33,175 bases of DNA from Silene noctiflora (GCA_009801015.1 VHZZ01015287.1:12730-45904); one strand, 5' to 3'; numbered from the stretch's first letter, positions 9,875 to 20,140 are shown. The notes: generated by a model from the letters alone, not told the origin. Program-made: numbers and translations.

Positions 9875-10336
9875 CGGAAAATCCACGTGGTACCCCTAAA
9901 CTTTGTCACTTTGCATATGGTACCCAATATTTTAAGTTTGTGTAAATGTTACCGTTCGCGTTTGATTTTTTGCACAACATGTCATTTTTGTCGCTCTAAC
10001 AAACTTTAATTCAGCATAACCCATGCACAAGAATTCAAAATCGGCCAATTTTTTTGTTTACACACATTTTTTTTGTCACGATCTATGATTTGAGAAAAAA
10101 ATAAAATTGTCAACTGACATTAAGATCTTCAAGAGCTAATCAATTTTTTTTAAAAAAAAAATTGTTCAATTCCGATTTCTGGTCTACAATTTATGCTCAA
10201 CTAAAGATTCGGAAAACAATAAAAAGAGCATGTTGTACTCGAATATCAAACCTTATGGTTATCATGTGCACAAACTTTAAAAATTGGGTACCACATGCAA
10301 AATAACATAGTTTAGAAGTAACATGTGAATTTTCCG
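9875..10336. mobile_element. MITE-like element with about 70-bp terminal inverted repeats
   Basis: The left end, beginning CGGAAAATCCACGTGGTACC, and the right end, read on the minus strand as CGGAAAATTCACATGTTACT, align over about 70 bases, through GGTACCCAAT and AAGTTTGTG. The 462-base element has no ORF. Ends of this length suggest a Mutator-type derivative, but I could not find a convincing target duplication (flanks ACTG and AAAA), so the superfamily is open. Confidence 0.75.
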
Positions 10337-12312
10337 AAAAACGGAGTAAAAACTAACTAAAATTGCAAAATATAGCTTGTGGGGGTACAAATATTTGTTG
10401 CACTAAAATATGTACAATTTTGAAACCTCGTTATCATTGACAGTGATCGGAGGCCTTGTCAAACTTATCTTTGAAGAATGGTGACCTTATCAAACATGTT
10501 AATCAAGTATATTCATTTGAGGCAATGATGGAGTGCTTTAATTGTCGGAAAATTAGGTTATCAGTTGGGAGATTGATTGAATTAATTCCGTTGAGATTAC
10601 TTTGATGTTTGTACTATCCATTTATATTACAGCCCGCCATATTGTTTTATTTGACACTTCTTATTTATTGCCATATTGATTGAAGTAGGTAGCAGTTTCA
10701 TGACACCGGCCAGGCTGCGTTTCTACTATCGAACTTCATCAGTTACACCCCTGCTTGGATCCTACCCGTTCTCACATTCGTAGACATTTATTACATCAGT
10801 TTTACAAATAGGGGACGGGTGACATTTATCAGAAAAATATTCCTCCTCAAAGGATGAAAAATCAAATTGCTACCCCTCCGATTTTTAAAATTTTGGACAA
10901 TTCTAAAGAATTGGAGGGTACTAGTGTTAACATCATTACATATACTTATTAGATCTCGAGTAGCGTACAAATAAGTATTATACAACCAACTTATATCTAA
11001 CTGAGCTTCTGTGTAAGTTGGCTGAATTTTCTTACCATTTATTTTTTCAATGTTTTAGTGGGTGCGTTCATAAATTTTATGGAATATAACTCAAATTCTT
11101 TAATACAAAACTCAAAAAATTTAGTATAAACCTCAGATTCTACACTACCAGTTATAGTCGAACTAATTGTATAGTCTATTAACTACGTGTGGCTTGTTAT
11201 CTTCACTATGAATGAAACCCCAATTGCAAAGATGATCTGAAATTCTTAATCCATTAGTTATATGCTCTAAAATGGCATATTATTCTATACACAGTTGCAT
11301 AAGTTTCAAAAAAATTACTAAGCTAAGAAATTGTAATGTACAGTTAGTCCAAAATTCAATACCATACAGGCGTACAGTGAGGACAAAGAATAGTAAAGAA
11401 GGCATATTTATTTCCCTTTCAGCTGACCATCTACCAACAAAACATCAATCAACTAAGACATAAAAAGGAAAAGAAAAGGTTGTTTAAAGTAAAAGCTGTC
11501 ACATAATACAACCCTTTTGTTCATTTGTCAAACTTGTACATATACACATACATCTTCACAAAAGAAGTTTGTAGATCAAGGCTTGACATATGAGAGGAGC
11601 AACTTTGTCAGCCATGCAATGTTGGAAGCTTTCATGTCCCACATTACCCAAATGAGCGACCAATAAATTAATAGTCCCAACCGATATAAAATTTGCTAAT
11701 TATGTCTTTAAATAGGTAGCTAGTTAGCATCTTAATGTCTTTTTTAGGGCTTAATTTTCAGGGAAAATGCCCAAACAATAACATAAGCAATCGTCAAGTA
11801 CTAGACGAGTTATTTTAAAATACTTTTTTCTTATAATTGCCACCAAAAAATACACATCACATAGTTAATTATCATTTGTTATTTTAGTTGACCTGCTACA
11901 ATAGTAACCCTTCACCTTACATATTATTCATTAAGAACTTTTTTAAATAAATATATAAATTAAAATATTGTGTGCTACTTAAATTTTAAAGCTATATACA
12001 ACATTACGTAAACTTCATACATTGCGATCGAAAATCTGTAATTTATACAACCTTTTGTTCCTTTTATGCATGATATAGAATTTTGGCTAAAATTGATTTC
12101 GACAACTATATTCTAAACATAGCACAAACGTTATTTTAATGGTTTTATATTTATTCCATAAGGCAGAATTTCACAATTAATTCATTACACTTTTTACGAA
12201 TATATACCTGAAAAATTATGTTAAACCTCTCTTAATAATAATAGTAAAAGTGTATTTCATAACTTTTACGTATACTTCGAGGAAAAAAAAACTCATCTCA
12301 ATCAAAGACAAT
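10337..12312. other. Unassigned AT-rich DNA, nothing recognised
   Basis: About 2 kb between the MITE and the copia LTR holds short open frames only, on both strands, none with a motif I know. At about 10690-10800, minus- and plus-strand frames briefly look coding-like (for example YTPAWILPVLTFVDIYYISF), but they are short and interrupted. This may be old host DNA or a very decayed element. It is the most likely place in the window for low-copy sequence. Confidence 0.5.
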
Positions 12313-12544
12313 TGAAAAGAATATGGTACATATCATATGCAAAATCATATTCGTACGGTATATCTTGTAATATTAGTAAGTTATATTAATTTAGATATTA
12401 TAGGATTATTCATAGGGATAGTTTACTTAAACATAGAAAATTTGAGATTAGCTAGAATTGTATATATGTAAACCTTGATACATCGTTAAATAAGCAAGCA
12501 AAACTAATCTATTCCATATCGCTTCTATTGCTATCTTTTTCACA
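12313..12544 (+). repeat. 5' LTR of the outer Ty1/copia element (232 bp)
   Basis: The LTR starts TGAAAAGAATATGG and ends TTTTTCACA. Its first 73 bases match 33035-33107 with few differences, showing that the two ends of a single element lie 20 kb apart. The left flank is ACAAT; the right flank lies beyond the window. The second half (GTATATATGTAAACCTTG then TAAGCAAGC) looks like the R-U5 of a short copia LTR. Confidence 0.8.
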
Positions 12545-12557
12545 TAGTATCGTGAGC
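12545..12557 (+). promoter_or_regulatory. Degenerate primer binding site of the copia element
   Basis: TAGTATCGTGAGC directly follows the LTR and is a decayed TGGTATCAGAGC, the initiator-Met tRNA site usual in plant copia elements. Confidence 0.65.
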
Positions 12558-12752
12558 ATCGTTATCGATCCAAAATTTCTTCAAAAAAATGCCAGGGTCG
12601 GGGAAGGCGATAATTATGAATTGTGGGCCGATTTCGTTAAGAACGACGTCGATACGAAAAACAAGTTGGGATTTCTTGAGGGAAAGATCGAAAAACTAGA
12701 AGAGGTCAAAGGAGGTGATAGCCTTGACTTAGTGACTTGGCGTCAATCTAAT
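12558..12752 (+). pseudogene. copia gag, N-terminal fragment
   Basis: The frame at 12588-12752 reads GEGDNYELWADFVKNDVDTK, then NKLGFLEGKIEKLEE and LDLVTWRQSN, the conserved N-terminal part of Ty1/copia Gag (UBN2 class), which forms the virus-like particle. The usual N-terminal Met is not clear in this frame. The protein stops where LARD-2 inserted, after the codons for RQSN. It resumes in frame at 28928 with AMLKTWP, the expected continuation, so this and the next gag piece are one gene split by 16 kb. Confidence 0.8.
12748..12752. repeat. Target-site duplication of LARD-2, left copy
   Basis: CTAAT precedes the LARD-2 terminus TGCAACACCC. GTAAT at 28923-28927 follows the other terminus, GGGATATTACA. 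Four of five bases match, and removing one copy restores gag continuity, which supports the pairing. Confidence 0.75.
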
Positions 12753-14022
12753 TGCAACACCCCCTTCTCACCGGGCCAAGTTAATGGGAGGATGTTATCA
12801 TCTCGGTTTCCCGAGGCAGTGTTTCCAAACTCCAATCAAAGAACCACTTAAATAAATAACAAGTTTAGTGAAAATGATTCAATGATTAATAAATGTAAAC
12901 TATAACATATACAACTCGACTATTGGCTACTAGTTTATCATCTATCTAGGCAACTCGACTCCGACGTCTGAAGCTCATCCCATCTCCCGCGTGATACCAA
13001 AACACAACCTGAAACAAACTGCTCCCTATATGATCAGAAATATTATATGGATTGACACAGGCCACCCCAGATATAGGTGGCAATTTACACATAACCACAT
13101 ACAGTCAGTTTAGATAATACAATAAATCACGAAGAACAATAAACATGAATACGAAATACAAATATGAATGCACAAACACATGTCTCTAATAAAAAGCACT
13201 CCACAACCAAAACACCGGTAAGAGGGACACACCCACGGTACCCACAACCCGGTGACGGCACCGCAACACCGCCCACCGAAACATCCGGACCGCAGTCCCT
13301 AAAAAGGTACTCGGGACACACCCCTCGTACCGAGCCCAGGCGCTAACCGGGCCCCTACCAGATGACGTGTCTCAACCACACGCGTCCCTCGATAACTGAA
13401 GCCATTATTGTGTACATTCCTCTTGGAGTGGGAAGCTCCAAGAGTCGACCCGAGCGTAAGATGGTCTCCCAACCGCCTTACGTCTCCACAAAAACAAGTA
13501 ACCCCGCCACAACAGTTCCAACATCCTCCACTATCACATATAACGCAATATGCAATGCAATATGACAACACATATTCTCACATGTGCAATAATTATCAAA
13601 CATGAATCTTTCTCATATGAATTGGATGCCAATTAAGCCAAGTGCTCATGTGAACAACAATCAAAGAGATACTTCAAGACATACTCCTCAATTAACATGT
13701 TATAATGCAATTCCCTCCATTACCACCATCTACTAAAACACAATCCTCCAATTACATGCTATAATGACAATCCAATGCTACCATGAAACCAAAATTAACC
13801 ATCCATTATCATGCCACCATGAAATATTGACACTAATTTGAGACTAATAACATTTAACCACAACAATCATGTTATAATTAATAACAACACAATAATGACC
13901 AACCATTCATACTTATTGAAACCGACTACGATTAACCTACTTTTTAGCATACTCCAATTAACACAAGCTAGCCCACTAATTCTCCTCTAAAAAGCCATAT
14001 CCTACAATTAATTAAGTCATAC
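12753..14022 (-). repeat. LARD-2 3' LTR, first part
   Basis: Starting TGCAACACCC, this aligns base by base with 27131-28388, estimated by eye at near 90% identity, and is interrupted at 14023 by a solo LTR. Short open frames at 13127-13605 have counterparts in the other LTR, but nothing suggests a protein. The CGTAAG...CTTACG hairpin seen at 27814-27841 is present here with mismatches (about 13454-13481). Confidence 0.85.
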
Positions 14023-14353
14023 TGATAGGGCATGTCTTACACCTAGCAAAGATAAATACCCTAGATTTGGCAACAAATTAATGTAGTAAGTAGGGGTCGA
14101 ACACAGAGAAACGGATATTGCTTTACGGAATGCTATGATTAGTTTTTTATCAAGATCGGGTGATATTTTTTTTGTTTTGAGTAGGTGGAACGCAATGTAA
14201 ATAAAAATGAAAAGTAAATAAAATGATTAAATAACAAATATGATTAAGTGAGTCTAGTGGTTTCGGGTCACACATGCATAGTAAAATGATTCATATTAAA
14301 TTAGAAATGCATAACAAAGATAAATGTCTAGGCCTATAGACAACCACCTCTCG

Positions 14354-14628
14354 NNNNNNNNNNNNNNNNNNNNNNNNNNNNNNNNNNNNNNNNNNNNNNN
14401 NNNNNNNNNNNNNNNNNNNNNNNNNNNNNNNNNNNNNNNNNNNNNNNNNNNNNNNNNNNNNNNNNNNNNNNNNNNNNNNNNNNNNNNNNNNNNNNNNNNN
14501 NNNNNNNNNNNNNNNNNNNNNNNNNNNNNNNNNNNNNNNNNNNNNNNNNNNNNNNNNNNNNNNNNNNNNNNNNNNNNNNNNNNNNNNNNNNNNNNNNNNN
14601 NNNNNNNNNNNNNNNNNNNNNNNNNNNN
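14354..14628. other. Assembly gap (275 N)
   Basis: A run of N lies inside the solo LTR. The predicted frames that cross it on both strands are artefacts. Confidence 0.99.
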
Positions 14629-14996
14629 TACTAATGCATGGCTCCCCTAATTCCCTAGACAAAATAGATCTACTCACTCATAATGCAAATAACAATAACT
14701 AGAGATGATAAATTAAACATAAATATGATAATGAATATATAATAACTAAAAATGTAATAGGCAAAGTAATTGCAAACTAAACTAGTTAACATAAACTAAA
14801 AGAGAAATCACTAATGAAATTCTAAGGGGAATGTAAATACTAAATGTAACAAACTAGTTGATCTGAAATTATTATAAGAGAAATGGAAATAACAAGTTAC
14901 TAATTAACAAATGCATGAATGAAGATAACTTAAACTAACAAATGCAATAACAATGAAAAAACTATAATGTAAGGATTACCAAAATGATGATTGTAA

Positions 14997-15081
14997 CTTG
15001 ATAATGAAGAACAAATGTAAACCAAAGTAACTTGTATTNCTTGATAATGAAGAACAAATGTAAACCAAAGTAACTTGTATT
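14997..15081. other. Exact 42-base duplication around one N, likely misassembly
   Basis: The 42 bases at 14997-15038 (starting CTTGATAATGAAG) are repeated exactly at 15040-15081, with a single N at 15039 between them. Perfect identity on both sides of an N indicates two contig ends that overlap but were not merged. Confidence 0.85.
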
Positions 15082-15243
15082 GAAATAAGAACTAAAAGAT
15101 TAAGTGTGATTACAAATGTAACTAATTCTAATTTTTGAAAATGCTAAGAGAAATATAAGAAGAGAATGATTCTAAGGAATGTAAGAGTGTGATAAGATGA
15201 TAAGATATTGTAAAGGGGATGCCTAGGAGTCAGGGGTAAGCCC

Positions 15244-15254
15244 TCCTTATATAG
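15244..15254 (-). promoter_or_regulatory. TATA box of the minus-strand solo LTR
   Basis: On the minus strand the sequence reads ACTATATAAGG. The homologous LTR at 24654-24664 has the same box in the same context (CCTCCTTATATAGTAG on the plus strand), so it is conserved between copies. Confidence 0.65.
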
Positions 15255-15303
15255 TAGTTTGAAGACTAAAACGTAAGGAATACAAGGCACTTAGGGCAAG
15301 GCA

Positions 15304-15337
15304 TCCCCGATCGGGGACAGGCCACCCCGATCGGGAT
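15304..15337 (-). repeat. Palindrome pair TCCCCGATCGGGGA
   Basis: TCCCCGATCGGGGA (15304-15317) is a perfect 14-base palindrome, followed after six bases by CCCCGATCGGGAT. The pair begins 50 bases upstream of the minus-strand TATA box. The related copy at 24727-24757 keeps the pair in decayed form (AATCGGGGTC and CCCTGATCGGGGAC). Confidence 0.9.
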
Positions 15338-15826
15338 CAACTGAATCCGGATTAAATGTCTTCAATTCTTGGTTTAATGCTCATGGGATCTAATGTTGAG
15401 TCTTAATACACCCTTAATCGTCCGACTTATTGCATTTTTGTGGAATATTTGTGGAATCCTAAGCTTGCATTCCACTCATCTTTTAGACTTCATTCCTATA
15501 GCATTTATTTCTCATTTATTTACATTTTCCATTTGTTGGTGGTTGATTTTTATTTGGGCCATTTACTTCCATATTTCATCATCAATCCACTTTGTTTTGT
15601 TTGCACGATCCATCTTTGCTTCCACTTAGCCTCGTGAGTTGGATACTTGCGCATTTGACGGAAAATAGCTACTAAAAGCTACATTTCCTACAAAACATAC
15701 TAAACACAAATAATATATCTAGAACACGGGATTAGCTCAAATAAACACTAATAATATTGCAAATAACATGTAAAAACAAGCAAATTTAGGGGGTAAAATC
15801 ATATGAATATTAGACACATCACATAC

Positions 15827-15988
15827 TTATCACAACAATGTCCTACAACAATAACAATACTAATTAACTCTTAAATAACCCCCTTAATTAACCAAAACCC
15901 TAATTAAATTCTCATAAGACAACTCTCCCATAAACTAGGGTTTACTAACAAAATGATTAAAGGAAAAAGGATAACTATTAACTTACAA
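15827..15988 (-). repeat. LARD-2 3' LTR, second part, truncated
   Basis: Alignment with the other LTR (28386-28542) resumes after the solo LTR and stops at ACTTACAA. The last 380 or so bases of the LTR, including its palindromes and promoter, are missing. At the break both sequences read ACTTACAA(A)TGTAA, so a microhomology join is likely. Confidence 0.75.
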
Positions 15989-16625
15989 TGTAACAACCCG
16001 GATTATAAAACAAAGGGAAAAACGTATAATAAAGAATAATCAGAGTATAACACTGATAAGGGTCAAGGTGGCGGAAACACCTGACCAATCCGTTTTACTA
16101 CTAAACCTAAACCAAAGTCATTACCATATTAAAGGGGATCTCAAAAATTGAAATCAAAATCCTAATTTATTATTAAGCTCGCTTCACACATTCCCCAAGC
16201 AAGCATCAACCAGACAGCAGTATTCTGAACAACCTAAGAATGGGGATCGACAATTAGTCGGGAGTAACTAGATGCTCTCCCAATCACATTTACAACAATT
16301 AAACAATGATATGATCAGACAACCATTTATAATGACAACTTCAAATTAGATAACATGAGACGACACATGACAACAAACCATATTATGACACCATATAGAA
16401 TCTTAGGACTATCAAACTCAATGCAAATATAACCAAACCAAGCAATTACTAGAGCATATAACGAATTGCCTCTGCCACGCGCACAGTGTATAGAATGAAC
16501 GCCGGTAGAGCGATTAACGAACTACCTCTAACTGCTAGAGCGATTAACGATCTACCTCTAGATGATGGAGCGATTAACGAACTACCTCCATCGGTTGTGG
16601 ACCAATTAACAAACTACATCCAAGG
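15989..16625 (-). repeat. LTR fragment of an unrelated chromovirus-type element
   Basis: TGTAACAACCCGGATTAT at 15989 is a characteristic LTR terminus for plant gypsy elements. The following 600 bases share no obvious similarity with the LARD LTRs. No opposing terminus is visible, so the fragment is cut at the right, near or after the 30-base repeats. The right boundary is approximate. Confidence 0.45.
16507..16624 (+). repeat. Minisatellite, 30-base unit, about four copies
   Basis: Units start at 16507, 16537, 16567 and, degenerate, 16597. The core is AGAGCGATTAACGAACTACC; an outlying half-matching copy lies at 16451. As the period is a multiple of three, an open frame at 16486-16695 reads through as ten-residue repeats (RAINELPLTA, RAINDLPLDD, GAINELPPSV). 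Nothing else supports a protein. Confidence 0.85.
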
Positions 16626-17788
16626 TATTATGTATAGTGTATGCAGTGTCAAACACAGGGTGATGCAGGAATTGCAGTCACTTTGTGTATTTTAGTAAAA
16701 ATAGTAAATGGACTCTTAAAATCATGAAACTTGGTGACAATTAACTTTAATATAATAACTAATTTCTGGAAAAATGTGATAGATGACTAGAACTTTTTTT
16801 AATAATTCAAACAATAGAGACTAGTAAAAATCGATGTTGAACTGGAGCATAAAACTGTTTGTGTTGTGAAATTGAACTGGGACTGAGATATAATTATTAA
16901 CCTGACTTCTAAGCAAGCACAAGAAATCAAATTAACAATTTGAGGGACTTAGAATGAGCTAACCAAGCAAGCACAAACTAATTTAGTTGAACCCCAAACA
17001 ACAAGACTCAGACAACCCAAGCAAGCACCAAATTGTTTGACCCTTACCACTAGGTACTTAATCAACACCCAAGCAAGCACAGTATGTCACTAAGCTTTAT
17101 TTACAACTAAGAAAAGCAAAAGTTGTGAATATTTAAGGTTGATAAAAAATTCTCTGGGTTTTAAATTCCAAAACAAGCTGCTTATGAACATCAGGTTCAA
17201 GGTCTTTATATAGGCCTTGACATTAGCTTAAAATTCGAAATGTCCATATCCAAGGGCCAGGATCCCTTCTAGGATAAGTACAAATGATATATAATGTTCT
17301 ACATATGGAAAATAAGAAAGTAAACTAGTGAAAACAAGAGCAATGGGTAAAAACAGAATGAAAATCAAGGCAAAAGCAGTCTATCCTTGTCTTGTTGTGT
17401 GCAGGTTTCTGTTAAGCTTGGAGGATAGCTACACTTATTCCAAATTCGGGTTTTGTGAGGTTTTCGTGGCTTGCATTTAAGGGGGAAGCTGAGGCATTGG
17501 TATTTCAAAATTAGCCTCACAATTGCCTTACCAAAAGAGGAAAGTATGCTATAAGCTTTTTGTTGTTCCTACAACAACGTGTGACTGGCTCTTGAGTTTG
17601 TTTCTTAAACTGAGTCTTGGCCCTAGCTTGGGTGTAGTTTGTGCTTAGTTTAAGAGTCTCTCAGCTGGCCATGTTGGTAGCTGAGGGTTGGTCCTTAACT
17701 AGTACCTGTTGCCCTCCAAGACAGGCTTGTCAACAACAGAACTTAGGTTATGGCCTAAGCTATAGCCTGGCTCTTGATCAACATTGGC
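16626..17788 (-). repeat. 3' UTR and LTR region of the minus-strand gypsy element
   Basis: This lies directly downstream of the gypsy pol stop in the minus-strand sense. On the minus strand, CTATATAAAG at 17204-17214 is a good TATA box, expected in its 3' LTR. The block GTCAAACACAGGG near 16650 resembles the GTCGAACACAGAG block found near the 3' end of other LTRs here, suggesting the LTR ends to its left. Exact termini were not found. Nothing in it codes for a supported protein. Confidence 0.45.
16911..17080 (-). repeat. Tandem repeat with AAGCAAGCAC anchor, about 54-base period
   Basis: AAGCAAGCAC occurs at 16911, 16965, 17019 and 17071, spaced 54, 54 and 52 bases, usually preceded by CC. 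Sequence between anchors is only weakly conserved. It lies downstream of the minus-strand TATA box, so it would be in the transcribed leader or U5. Confidence 0.8.
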
Positions 17789-18434
17789 CTAGTCATTGGC
17801 TCCGGCTGCATCCTCCCCTAGTTGAAAAGGGTTTGACCTCAAGCCTGTAGTCTCCTCATCCTCTGAATCATAATATGGACTGAGATCTCTCACATTAAAA
17901 GTACCATGCACCTCATAGTCACCTGGTAAATCCACCTTATGAGCATTAAGACCAATTTTCTCAACAATCTCAAGGGGCCATCATCTCTTGGCATTAGTTT
18001 ATTCTTTCTCTTTGCTGAAAACCCCTCCTTTCTCAGATGAACCCAAACCAAGTCTCCTGACATGAACTCTTTCCTTTTCTGAGGAACTTTGGACTGTTTC
18101 TTGTATTTTTCAGTTGACCTTTCAATTTGGTTCTTGACAGACTCATGTATCTTCAACATGTCCTCACCTATGGCTTTGGCATCAAAGTTTACCCCTTCCT
18201 TTGGAACTATGGACAGTTCTATGGGCATGGAGGGATTGACCCCAAAGACTATCTCAAAGGGGCTTTGACTAGTTGCACTAGATGGTGCTTTATTAAATGC
18301 AAACTCAGCTTGTGCCAACTTCAGATCCGAATCCTTTAGTGATTTTTTGATAATGCACCTCAGTATCCTCCCTAAAGTTTTGGTCCTTATGAGCCTCCAA
18401 AGGGTTTTCCAGAAACAACTCATGAATTTGGTGT
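17789..18434 (-). pseudogene. Ty3/gypsy pol, integrase C-terminal part
   Basis: Minus strand. The segment opens with DTKFMSCFWKTLWRL, following the integrase SDRD motif, then EFAFNKAPSSATSQSPFE and GDLVWVHLRKE. It ends, after a one-base frameshift near 17977, in GTFNVRDLSPYYDSEDEE and a TAG at 17789-17791. These are hallmarks of gypsy integrase and its C-terminal extension, which inserts the cDNA into chromosomes; no chromodomain is seen. About 20 residues are missing between RTKTL and GRILRCI, exactly where the third catalytic acid (the E of the D,D,E triad) should lie. The gene is broken again at 18435 by a solo LTR and continues at 19751. It cannot be active. Confidence 0.85.
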
Positions 18435-18439
18435 CCCTG

Positions 18440-19745
18440 TGATAATTACTTTTTATATGCATTTTTATCCCCTAGTTTAGTTCTATTTTACTAATCATTT
18501 TAGCACTTTGTTTATTATTTTGAGCTAATATTGTGTTCTAGTTGCATTGTCTTGCTTTTAACATGTTTTTTAGGAAATCGAGCTTTTAGTAGCTAATTCC
18601 CGATGAATACAAGCAACTATCGAGAAGGCTAGCTAAGTAGAGCAAGGATTTGGCCATGCATGACCATGCAAGTGCAAAACCTCAAAGAGATGATCATAAT
18701 GTGAAGAAATGGCCCAAGTTAATAGATCAAGCCAAATGTAAATAATTGAATAAATGAAGCCCAAAGAAATCCAAATGAAGTGTGGAAAAATATCAAGCAT
18801 AGGATGCTAAGAAATTCCACATTCACAAGGCATTTCCGGACATTCAAGGACGCATTAACATAAAACATTGGATACCCGGGCATTAACAATGGCCCAAGTT
18901 AAGGCATTAACTATAATATCATGTTCTTATTCCAAGTTCTTTTGCTATCCTACTTTTGGTATTCAAGTTAAGGTATTTCCATTTTCATTAATGCATTTCT
19001 ATTTTATAGTTTTATAATTTATAATTTACAATTCCATAGTTTAGCATTAGTTATTTATATTTCATTAGTTTCATCTTCAAAATTAGTTTATATTCACCAT
19101 CATACATTATGTCTAGCATTTCATATAACACTTGCATTTTACATATAAATATGAGTAGCTAATTTCCTTAGTCTAGGGATTAGGGGAGTCATGTCAAATT
19201 AATACTATGATCATGTTATAAACTAATTATCCATTTTATCATTTCTATTACATGTTTGTTATGTCATGATTAGTCTTTGTTTAAAGGCCACAAACTTTGA
19301 CTAAATTTGTTATACATTGCTATAAGTCGAGAGGCACAGTAGTGTATTAGAACTAACATGTGTAGTAGATCGACCTAGCTCATAGTGAAAGCTTGTTAGG
19401 ACCCGATTTAAGGCCGATGCTAAAAGTGAACGCTGGGCATCTATTGGCTTAGATGATAATTTATGATTATTAATTCAATAACTAATTCGTATGTTAATTT
19501 GCATGTATGAAACGACTTCCCTAGATGTTTTTAATATTACTGTTTACATCTTTATTTGCATTACGTTTATTTATAGTTTTTATAATCAATCCTCCAATCA
19601 ACCATTCCAATTGTGACCATAAGATAGACAGACTACCAACTGCCGACATTAAAAATTATGTAGCGTCTCTGTGGAATTCGACCCCTTTATACTACATTAA
19701 TTTGTTGTACCAAGGGTATTTTTGATAGGGTGCGACACCTTATCA
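18440..19745 (+). repeat. Solo LTR (1306 bp), TSD CCCTG, promoter deleted
   Basis: The LTR runs from TGATAATTAC to GACACCTTATCA and is flanked by perfect CCCTG duplications at 18435-18439 and 19746-19750. The gypsy integrase reading resumes across it. Plus orientation follows from GTGGAATTCGACCCC near the right end. Aligned with the inverted relative at 24003-24868, it lacks about 270 bases around 18920 that in the relative hold the TATA box and GATCGGGG palindromes. It is therefore a U3-deleted copy. The box TGTTTTTTAGGAAAT is at 18564-18578. Confidence 0.9.
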
Positions 19746-19750
19746 CCCTG

Positions 19751-19873
19751 TCAGACACTATTGTCTTTGGCACTACATGGAGCCTCACAAGCTCTTTCAG
19801 GTACAGCTTAACAACACTGGAAACATCCTTAGTTGTCTTTCAAGCCACAAAGTGAGCCCTTTTGCTGAATCTG
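19751..19873 (-). pseudogene. Ty3/gypsy integrase core fragment
   Basis: Minus strand. The frame gives KRAHFVA, a stop, KTTKDVSSVVKLYLKELVRL and PKTIVSD, the integrase core around the second catalytic Asp, leading directly into the piece at 18434 once the solo LTR is removed. It is cut off by the Athila LTR at 19874. The first catalytic Asp should lie just upstream, at the break. RT and gag of this element are not found elsewhere in the window. Confidence 0.8.
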
Positions 19874-20140
19874 TGATGTGACTCATTTACACGCACATTT
19901 AGTCCAGCAACTAGCCTCGTGCCTTACGCTTTGTGCAAGAATTAGGGTCGTCTTCTATCTTTAGTTTCCCACTTTTCTATTCTATGTGATTTTGGTGCTC
20001 TTGGTAGGAGAGGAGTGCCAACCATACATTATTGGAGCAATTCGGGGGCTAAATGGATCGCATATAACAACCAAGCAAGAATAAGGGATCAATATCAAAA
20101 CCGTAGTAGTTATGTGAAGTATTCGGGCAATAATGAGGAA

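Larger units (their letters stand above)
14023..15821 (-). repeat. Solo LTR (about 1.8 kb), TSD CATAC, occupied site
   Basis: The segment begins TGATAGGGCATG and ends GACACATCA. It is flanked by perfect CATAC duplications at 14018-14022 and 15822-15826. The paralogous LARD-2 LTR at 28380-28395 reads straight through with a single TATAC, giving a clean empty site. Near the left end is GGGGTCGAACACAGAGA, a block found near the 3' end of Athila/Tat LTRs, so orientation is minus. The minus-strand TATA box is at 15244-15254 and palindromes lie at 15304-15337. The size includes a run of 275 N. It is related to the LTRs at 18440-19745 and 24003-24868. Confidence 0.9.

Noticed and set aside
10690-10985. 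Host exon around YTPAWILPVLTFVDIYY
   Set aside because: The frame is short, has stops close by, and no family could be named from the sequence.
13127-13605. Small proteins on both strands, with counterparts at 27721-27979
   Set aside because: Both sites are the two LTRs of LARD-2. The similarity is explained by LTR identity, and the frames are not kept with coding-type changes.
14291-14677. Open frames across the N run
   Set aside because: Almost all residues are unknown because of the assembly gap.
17641-17850. Plus-strand frame of 69 codons
   Set aside because: It is antisense to the gypsy pol end and 3' UTR; the pol motifs on the minus strand explain the region.
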